NCBI RefSeq assembly: GCF_000016165.1
Contig: NC_009253.1
Span: forward strand, 840,332-904,331
Length of the DNA stretch: 64,000 nt
Direction: 5' to 3'
DNA from: Desulforamulus reducens MI-1
GTDB lineage: Bacteria; Bacillota; Desulfotomaculia; Desulfotomaculales; Desulfotomaculaceae
The position numbers and the translations under genes were made by a program. Positions 58,857 to 64,000 of this stretch are shown piece after piece. Position 1 is the stretch's first letter; each line of letters opens with the position of its first letter. The notes beneath the pieces are model-generated. The model saw nothing but the letters and a program-made list of their open reading frames with translations, was not told the DNA's origin and did not search any database.

Positions 58857-60892
58857 AAAAGGGTAATGCTGCGATGTATTTAGTATTGGCAGTGGTTTTC
58901 GGGGCCCTTGTTTTAATTTTCCCGGTGCTGGCACTGGTATTTCTCTGCATGATGGTTGCTTGGTGGGCTGGTGGGAAAGTTCTCTATACACCAGCTATTG
59001 TTTTTGTTACTGCAATTAGCCTAGGTTTAACAGCTGGATATGGGATGAAGTGTGTGCAGCAAGTACCGAGGTTTGATATGAGTTCTGGTGAATGGGTAAA
59101 ATCGGATGTCCAGGCTCTATCAATTAGGTCATGGTTTTCTGCAAAGGAACTATCAAACCCGGGCAACCGAGCAGGGCGCACTGGAGTTCTTTTAGGAAGT
59201 TTGGGTGGACTGGGGGTTGCGGTAGCATTTAAGAGACGAGGGAAAAAACGGTTGCATGGACCGGGGATAGTCCAAGGGCGTCCGGTGGTCAAGGGTGGTT
59301 GGGGTGACGAAAAAGAAGCTGCTAAGATATGCGAATTTGGTCCCCCGAAGCCCGGGAAGTACGGCGGAGGTGTTGTCTTAGGAAAGTTAAACGGCCGCAT
59401 TTTACGGGTGATTATTGGCCGCATGGCAATTGCAGCTCACACCGCCATTTTTGGAGCCACGGGTGCAGGTAAAACCTTTGGGTGGGTTTTGCCCAACATT
59501 GTATCAACAGCCCATGATGGTTGGTCTATGGTAATTTCAGATCCCAAGGGCGAACTCGTAGCCGGCAAGTGGAATGCCAGTGGAGAATATGAGCCGGGAA
59601 TTGCTGATTGGCTGAAGAAGCAGGGCTACGAGATTATAATTTTAAACTTTAAAGATCCCAGTCAGGGTAGCCACCGGTGGAATCCGTTGTTCGAGGCCAA
59701 GGATGATGCGGAATTCCGGCAAGTTTGCGAAGCCATGATTCTCAGTGCAGGAAAGGAAAACCCGTTTTTTGCTGGTGGTGAATCAAACCTTTTTACGGCA
59801 TTGATGGGATTAACCCGATATGGAAGTTTTCTTAAAGACGAAATGAGGCATATGAGAACCGTGCTTTCTTTATTGTCCTGGCCAGTGGAAAAGTTGGATG
59901 AAACTTTTGAGAAGGAGTATCGCTCAGGCCAGATACCAGTCTATTTTTATGAAAAATGGCGTGCAGCTGCTGGAATGTTTAACAACTTTGCCACCGGGGT
60001 GCAAAGTAAGGTGGCTGTTATGACGGACGGTCCTCTGGCAGCCTTAACGGCCGGTCATGATATCAATCTGTTGGCTTTGTCAAAGAAAAAAACAGCGTTG
60101 TTCTGTATCTTGCCAACTATCGGAGATCTAAAGCCTTTGCTTACTGCTTTTTATTACTTGCTTTTTAAACGGTTGGTTGAATACGCAGAGGCCAATAACA
60201 ATCGGCTGCCAATACCAGTTCGGTTTATCCTAGATGAGTTTGCTAACATTGGTAGAATTCCTAATTTTTCAAACCGTATATCTTTTGATCGAGGACTTGG
60301 GATTTGCTACAACTACATTATTCAAAACCGTACCCAGTTAAATAGCCTATATGGATCTGATGTTGCAGAAACGTTTTTGGGTAACACAGATATTCGGATG
60401 GCTTTAAGGGTTAACGACGATAAAACCGCCGGTTATTTTACACGACAGCTTGGCAGTGCAGACGTTTGGGATATCTCTGAGAGAAAGGACGTAACATGGC
60501 CATGGAAGCGCATGGAAATTACCAAAAAAACGGAAAGTAAGAAAAAATTGGACTTGTTATATCCTTGGCAATTCTATGAGATGGAATTCTATACAGCTGT
60601 GGTTAGGGTACCGACTTGTCGCCCATTTTATTTAGACACGGTGGCTTTTTCAGATTTAAAAGAGTTTAAGGAGCTGTCACGGGAACCAAAAACAATTACA
60701 GATTTTGCACCAGCGGTACCTAATCATGTGCCGACACCTGCCATTCCGAGCGCTGAAGAAGAGGATGAAGCACCAACACCCCCTAAGCGACAGAGAAAAA
60801 GAAAGGAAAGCCATCCGGATCCTGCACCGGACGTAGCCAGCGTATTAGAGTTAAACAAAGGGGACGACGATATTATGAGAATGTTTGGCTAG
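58844..60892 (+). CDS. virD4: VirD4-type type IV coupling protein
   Basis: A 682-residue coupling ATPase that brings DNA-protein substrate to the VirB4 channel. Two N-terminal transmembrane segments (residues ~8-70), Walker A GATGAGKT (~204), ISDPKGEL, Walker B FILDEFANIGRIP (~460), QNRTQL and a C-terminal acidic/basic tail (EEEDEAPTPPKRQRKRKE). ATG 58844 overlaps the preceding gene; the earlier in-frame start is inside it. Unlike ICEBs1/pCW3 types, which use FtsK-like coupling proteins, this is a true VirD4/TraG form. Confidence 0.92.
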   Translation: MDWLKKGNAAMYLVLAVVFGALVLIFPVLALVFLCMMVAWWAGGKVLYTPAIVFVTAISLGLTAGYGMKCVQQVPRFDMSSGEWVKSDVQALSIRSWFSAKELSNPGNRAGRTGVLLGSLGGLGVAVAFKRRGKKRLHGPGIVQGRPVVKGGWGDEKEAAKICEFGPPKPGKYGGGVVLGKLNGRILRVIIGRMAIAAHTAIFGATGAGKTFGWVLPNIVSTAHDGWSMVISDPKGELVAGKWNASGEYEPGIADWLKKQGYEIIILNFKDPSQGSHRWNPLFEAKDDAEFRQVCEAMILSAGKENPFFAGGESNLFTALMGLTRYGSFLKDEMRHMRTVLSLLSWPVEKLDETFEKEYRSGQIPVYFYEKWRAAAGMFNNFATGVQSKVAVMTDGPLAALTAGHDINLLALSKKKTALFCILPTIGDLKPLLTAFYYLLFKRLVEYAEANNNRLPIPVRFILDEFANIGRIPNFSNRISFDRGLGICYNYIIQNRTQLNSLYGSDVAETFLGNTDIRMALRVNDDKTAGYFTRQLGSADVWDISERKDVTWPWKRMEITKKTESKKKLDLLYPWQFYEMEFYTAVVRVPTCRPFYLDTVAFSDLKEFKELSREPKTITDFAPAVPNHVPTPAIPSAEEEDEAPTPPKRQRKRKESHPDPAPDVASVLELNKGDDDIMRMFG

Positions 60893-60907
60893 TGGAGGTG
60901 TTTTAGG

Positions 60908-61450
60908 GTGACAGGTATTACTCACGCTGCGGCGGGATCTGCTGTGGGGGCGGCTCTAGCCGCCCTAGGGGGCCAGGAAGTGACGGGTGCAGTAGTTGGG
61001 GCAGTTGCAGCGTTACTTCCGGATATGGATCATCCTGGTAGTTACTCCGGCCGGATGATGAGGCCCTTGGCGGTTTGGTTGGAAGAAAAGTATGGCCACC
61101 GGAACAGCCCTACACATACGCTGCTTTTTTGTCTGACAGTAGGGTTGATTTTAGGGGTTTTCGTAGCAGGTATTATGGGCAGCGCCTTCTTAATATTCTC
61201 CGGTACCGCAGGTGCAATTTCCCATTTGGTTTTGGATGGGATGACCCGCAGTGGCATTCAGCCATTACGATTGTTCTTACCAATGCTACCAGGGAGGCAA
61301 TGGAGGCGGGTCAAAGAAAAACTTGAGAGTGCATCCTGGACCCATAAAAAGTGGAGTGGTCCAATATACACCGGTAAGGACAGCAGAGAGTTTGTTCTGG
61401 CGGTGTTTTGTATTTTGTTAACTCTTTTGATTATTGGCAAACAATTATAA
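60908..61450 (+). CDS. DUF457/YdjM-type membrane metal-dependent hydrolase B
   Basis: A 180-residue paralogue of the 58365 protein: LLPDMDHPGSYSG, YGHRNSPTHTLLF, HLVLDGMTRSGI. It is longer by a C-terminal basic segment and a final transmembrane helix (LAVFCILLTLLIIG). GTG 60908, 15 bases after virD4, with GGAGGTG upstream. Confidence 0.78.
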   Translation: MTGITHAAAGSAVGAALAALGGQEVTGAVVGAVAALLPDMDHPGSYSGRMMRPLAVWLEEKYGHRNSPTHTLLFCLTVGLILGVFVAGIMGSAFLIFSGTAGAISHLVLDGMTRSGIQPLRLFLPMLPGRQWRRVKEKLESASWTHKKWSGPIYTGKDSREFVLAVFCILLTLLIIGKQL

Positions 61451-61470
61451 GCGAAAGGAACGATCAGAAG

Positions 61471-62283
61471 ATGATGTATAAACCTGAAGGATATGTAATA
61501 ACTGCTGATAGATGGGAGCAGTTGCATAATGCAAGGGAACGAAAGGCTGCCGTTGAAGCAGTTGTGGACCGAGTAACCTGGGTAAGTGAAATTCCTGTCT
61601 GGATGCTGGATATGGGGGATGGAATAATCGGTATGGTACCCTTTGGTGAAACGGGTCTGGATTCAAAGGAAACCATGGTTCGGTTTGTGGGACAGAGGAT
61701 ATTTGTTAAAGTAAAGGGATTCGATAAGGACTCTAAGATTGTGGGATGTTCAAGAAGCGAAGTTATTGCTGATGCCAGGGAGATGTTCTACAAGAAGGTT
61801 AAGGAAGGAGAGCTGGTACCGGCAGTGGTAAAGGCAGTGTTGGCCAGAACTGATGAAAAACCTGAACGTCTCCAGGTTGATGTAGGTGGGGGATTTTATG
61901 TGGAGGTACCCAGAAAAGATGCTACCCGGAGTCAAGTTCTTCGTCTTGATGAGCTGTTTCCCTCAGGGACTTCTGTCCGGGCCCGGGTTATTCAAGTGGA
62001 TGCGGAGAATAACAGAATCCGGATTTCTCTATATGACCCACAAGATCCATGGGAAACCTTTGATGCAAGAAGAGGAGATTTTCTATCCGGCCGTGTTGTA
62101 AAGGTTGTTGACGATCCGATCAAACTTGTTTTTCTTGAGGTTAAGCCAGGAATTGTGGGGATTGCAAATTTACCGCAGCGTGGGCGTTTAAGAAAAGGTG
62201 ACGTGGTACCGGTGGCCGTCACAATGTTTAGCAGAGAGAAGAAGAAGCTACATTTAAGAATTAAAGGGGCTCGGTTGGCCTAA
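61471..62283 (+). CDS. S1-domain RNA-binding protein
   Basis: A 270-residue soluble protein with three S1/OB-like repeats: residues ~45-95 (GDGIIGMVPFGETGLD), ~105-190 (LVPAVVKAVLARTDE...GGFYVEVP) and ~195-268 (FLSGRVVKVVDDPIKLVFLE... GIVGIANLPQRGRLRKGDVV). S1 domains bind RNA or single-stranded DNA. Co-directional with the coupling gene. ATG 61471 after AAAGGA. Phage and element S1 proteins like this occur without known role. Confidence 0.7.
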   Translation: MMYKPEGYVITADRWEQLHNARERKAAVEAVVDRVTWVSEIPVWMLDMGDGIIGMVPFGETGLDSKETMVRFVGQRIFVKVKGFDKDSKIVGCSRSEVIADAREMFYKKVKEGELVPAVVKAVLARTDEKPERLQVDVGGGFYVEVPRKDATRSQVLRLDELFPSGTSVRARVIQVDAENNRIRISLYDPQDPWETFDARRGDFLSGRVVKVVDDPIKLVFLEVKPGIVGIANLPQRGRLRKGDVVPVAVTMFSREKKKLHLRIKGARLA

Positions 62284-62297
62284 AGAGGTGGTGCCAG

Positions 62298-62798
62298 ATG
62301 ACTGTACTGGTTGATCAAGTGAAAAAGCCTGGACTGTTAACCAGTACCCGGGCAGAAAAGGTTTTAAGATTTTTAGAGTCTAGTGCTGGTGCATCGGAAG
62401 ATGCACTGGCCCTTCTTTTTCCCTTTTACAGACAGGCTTTGCGAATCTTGCGAGGTTCCGGGTATGTGTTGCGGTGTTGGAAACCCGGACAGGAAGTGTA
62501 TTGGTGCCCATTAACGAAGCCCCTTCCCACTGATGATACCTATGAAGCCAGATGTGCTTTGGGGTGGTTGGCAGCAAGACTGGTCGAATGTGGTGCCGAA
62601 TTGCAGGGGAGAGAAGCAGTACTAAAAAATGGCCAGCGTTTACGGGTTTATGTTGTACCGCCAGTACCAATTGAAAAAGAACCGGGACTGGCAATATTAA
62701 TTAAAAAGGGTGTTGTTTTGCCTAAAGGGTGGTTTTACGTTAATGTACAAAATCTCAGAAAAGCAAAGTTGATGGATTGTGTTATAAGGATTGATTGA
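62298..62798 (+). CDS. Unknown protein with possible winged-helix N-terminus
   Basis: A 166-residue protein. Residues ~15-70 (KVLRFLESSAGASEDALALL, RQALRILRGSGYVLR) look like a winged helix, as in replication-relaxation-type proteins. The remainder is alpha/beta (GWLAARLVECGAELQGREAV). ATG 62298 follows AAAGAGGTGG. No certain family. Confidence 0.45.
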   Translation: MTVLVDQVKKPGLLTSTRAEKVLRFLESSAGASEDALALLFPFYRQALRILRGSGYVLRCWKPGQEVYWCPLTKPLPTDDTYEARCALGWLAARLVECGAELQGREAVLKNGQRLRVYVVPPVPIEKEPGLAILIKKGVVLPKGWFYVNVQNLRKAKLMDCVIRID

Positions 62799-62878
62799 AT
62801 TGAGTAAATATTTTGTTATTTAGTTGATAAATATGTAACATATGGTAAAATAATGAAGGGTATTGTTAACTAAAATGA

Positions 62879-62995
62879 AAGCCTCAACGCCTGGTAGAAA
62901 GGGGGTGGGGCTCACAAGATGTAGTACAGATTATCATAGCTCTACTCCTATTTTTATCTCTTGTTGTGGCAATAGTCGGCCTAGTGGTTAAGTAA
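62879..62995 (+). pseudogene. Holin-like type I toxin (Hol-Tox), start codon out of frame
   Basis: The frame 62918-62995 encodes DVVQIIIALLLFLSLVVAIV plus GLVVK, the single-helix signature of the putative holin-like toxins of Firmicutes. A strong AAAGGGGGTGGGG (62898-62910) precedes it, but the ATG at the right distance (62919) is one base out of frame and followed by TAG. So either translation begins at a non-standard codon or the toxin is inactivated. Confidence 0.5.
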
Positions 62996-63000
62996 ATATA

Positions 63001-63031
63001 AATCCGTAAGCTTGGCAGAAGCTTACGGATT
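63001..63031. terminator. Perfect 13-bp hairpin
   Basis: AATCCGTAAGCTT-GGCAG-AAGCTTACGGATT just after the holin-like frame. Similar hairpins commonly follow holin-like toxin genes. The T-run is absent. Confidence 0.65.
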
Positions 63032-63178
63032 AAGACCCCAAGTTGGTGAGGCCCACAAGAGCATTTTCAGTTAGCTTTCCCTCTTTTATAATATCCTTCT
63101 TAAATTTTTAACATATTATCACGAAACATACTACAAATGATCTACACCGTGTATTAAAGTCTATTAATAATCATCAAA

Positions 63179-63277
63179 AAACCACCTAAGTGGTTTGGCA
63201 AAGATTAAATCGCTCCACGGAACGGGTCTTCTTTGCCTAGGGGAGATTCGTACTCCACGGAATAAGAATCTCTATCC
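63179..63277. ncRNA. Three consecutive hairpins with a repeated loop, upstream of DUF3800
   Basis: Hairpin 1: AAACCAC-CTAA-GTGGTTT (63179-63196). Hairpin 2: GGCAAAGA...TCTTTGCC (63197-63237). Hairpin 3: GAGATTC...GAATCTC with outer GG/CC (63240-63277). Hairpins 2 and 3 carry the same loop CTCCACGGAA (63213-63222, 63253-63262). Structured RNA motifs named after DUF3800 are known from comparative work; which one this matches, if any, is not established. Confidence 0.6.
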
Positions 63278-63306
63278 TTGCATTTTATTCTAATGATTTA
63301 TATAGA
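63278..63306 (+). promoter_or_regulatory. Promoter of the DUF3800 gene
   Basis: TTGCAT (63278-63283), 17-base spacer, TATAGA (63301-63306), 40 bases before the start. It starts just after the hairpins, so transcripts from it would not include them. Confidence 0.55.
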
Positions 63307-63345
63307 TCATGTCAAGAAATGAAAAAGGAAGGATAGTTGATATAA

Positions 63346-64000
63346 ATGTCAGAAAATTGTATTAGGTTATTTTTTGATGAAAGTGGAAAGAACAGTGATA
63401 AACCCACTTTGATGGGGGGATTATTAATACCTGATACTGTTTATCGACTAAAAGAGTTTGAAAATTTATCTGCTTTATTAAAAAGTGCTCAATTAAAACT
63501 CCATTGGAATGAATATTCTGGTGGTGATAACGATCGGAAAAATATATCTAATGTTATTTATTCACTAATGCAATATGCAACAATGTTTAAGTTCAATGTA
63601 ATTATGTATCATAAGCCTAATGGTCAGGATTATAATTCTGGGCTATTTAAAAAAATGGTCTATAACAAATTACCCGAACGGATTCTTTATGGGTTACTTA
63701 GACATGGAGTTGCTGTAAAAACAGAAGTAGAAATAATGATCGAAAAATCAACTGAGTATGAGAATACTCAGTTAAATAAAAAAATCGTTGATCAACTAAA
63801 TATTCATTCCATGTATAGGGGCGAGCCTTTTCATATAAGAAATTGTTGTTTAATTCCTAAAGGAAAAGAAATAGGATTGGAACTTACAGATCTAATTCTC
63901 GGAATTATAAGGACTATCATCAAAAATAAAACCAATGATTCAAAAGGGAATACGGCAAGAAATATACTTATTACTGAGTTGCTTAAAAACAAAAATTTTT
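63346..64000 (+). CDS. DUF3800 protein, N-terminal part (runs off window)
   Basis: At least 218 residues. IRLFFDESGKNSDKPTLMGG is the typical DUF3800 opening (FxDESG, beta strand, GG). Later: MYHKPNGQDYNSG and the C-terminal acidic motif GLELTDLILGIIRT. DUF3800 proteins are thought to have an RNase H-like fold and turn up often near mobile and defence genes. ATG 63346 has AAAGGAAGG upstream at slightly long distance. The end lies outside the window. Confidence 0.75.
   Translation, partial: MSENCIRLFFDESGKNSDKPTLMGGLLIPDTVYRLKEFENLSALLKSAQLKLHWNEYSGGDNDRKNISNVIYSLMQYATMFKFNVIMYHKPNGQDYNSGLFKKMVYNKLPERILYGLLRHGVAVKTEVEIMIEKSTEYENTQLNKKIVDQLNIHSMYRGEPFHIRNCCLIPKGKEIGLELTDLILGIIRTIIKNKTNDSKGNTARNILITELLKNKNF

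Overview
The window reads as a piece of a large conjugative mobile element (plasmid or integrative conjugative element) from a spore-forming, Gram-positive Clostridia-type bacterium, possibly a Desulfotomaculum/Pelotomaculum-like relative. The evidence is strong purine-rich ribosome binding sites, frequent GTG/TTG starts, a Spo0E-like peptide, a SpoIIM-like protein, a secreted protein with copper-amine-oxidase N-terminal (stalk) domains, and a Gram-positive (Tcp-type) type IV secretion system. No housekeeping, rRNA or tRNA genes are visible. The genus is inference.

Layout. 1-420: 3' end of a DDE transposase. 995-4335: small genes, then a tightly overlapping three-gene cassette (nuclease-like/winged-helix protein, Ser/Thr kinase, unknown protein) that may be a defence or stress system. 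4642-5523: tyrosine recombinase. 6131-6619: Spo0E-like and small basic genes. 6694-17175: conjugation module (two small pilin-like proteins, a secreted protein, TcpC, TcpE, VirB4, a VirB6/TcpH-like protein, a toxin-antitoxin pair, and a transglycosylase/M23 peptidase). 17236-30226: first Tad/Flp pilus module, with four MinD/ParA-type ATPase proteins, one carrying a GGDEF diguanylate cyclase domain. 30198-40988: small membrane proteins, AbrB-Fic module and large secreted proteins. 42019-48412: second, divergent Tad module. 48470-53440: a VKOR/thioredoxin/VanW fusion, membrane proteins and a large secreted protein. 53657-54905: EAL phosphodiesterase and HAD-like protein. 55177-56562: putative replication initiator containing an iteron-like array. 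56640-57910: GC-rich, structure-rich DNA with three copies of a perfect palindrome, beside a ribbon-helix-helix gene. 57873-62798: a short VirD4 paralogue, VirD4 flanked by two related DUF457-type membrane hydrolases, an S1-domain protein and an unknown gene. 62879-64000: a broken holin-like toxin, tandem hairpins and a truncated DUF3800 gene.

Working model (inference). The VirB4/VirD4 system moves the element. The two Tad systems and the large secreted proteins would build surface pili or adhesins, perhaps for mating contact or attachment. The GGDEF-MinD fusion inside the Tad operon and the downstream EAL protein suggest that the element carries its own c-di-GMP control of pilus assembly. 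No relaxase was recognised, so the DNA-processing component is either outside the window or of an unfamiliar type.
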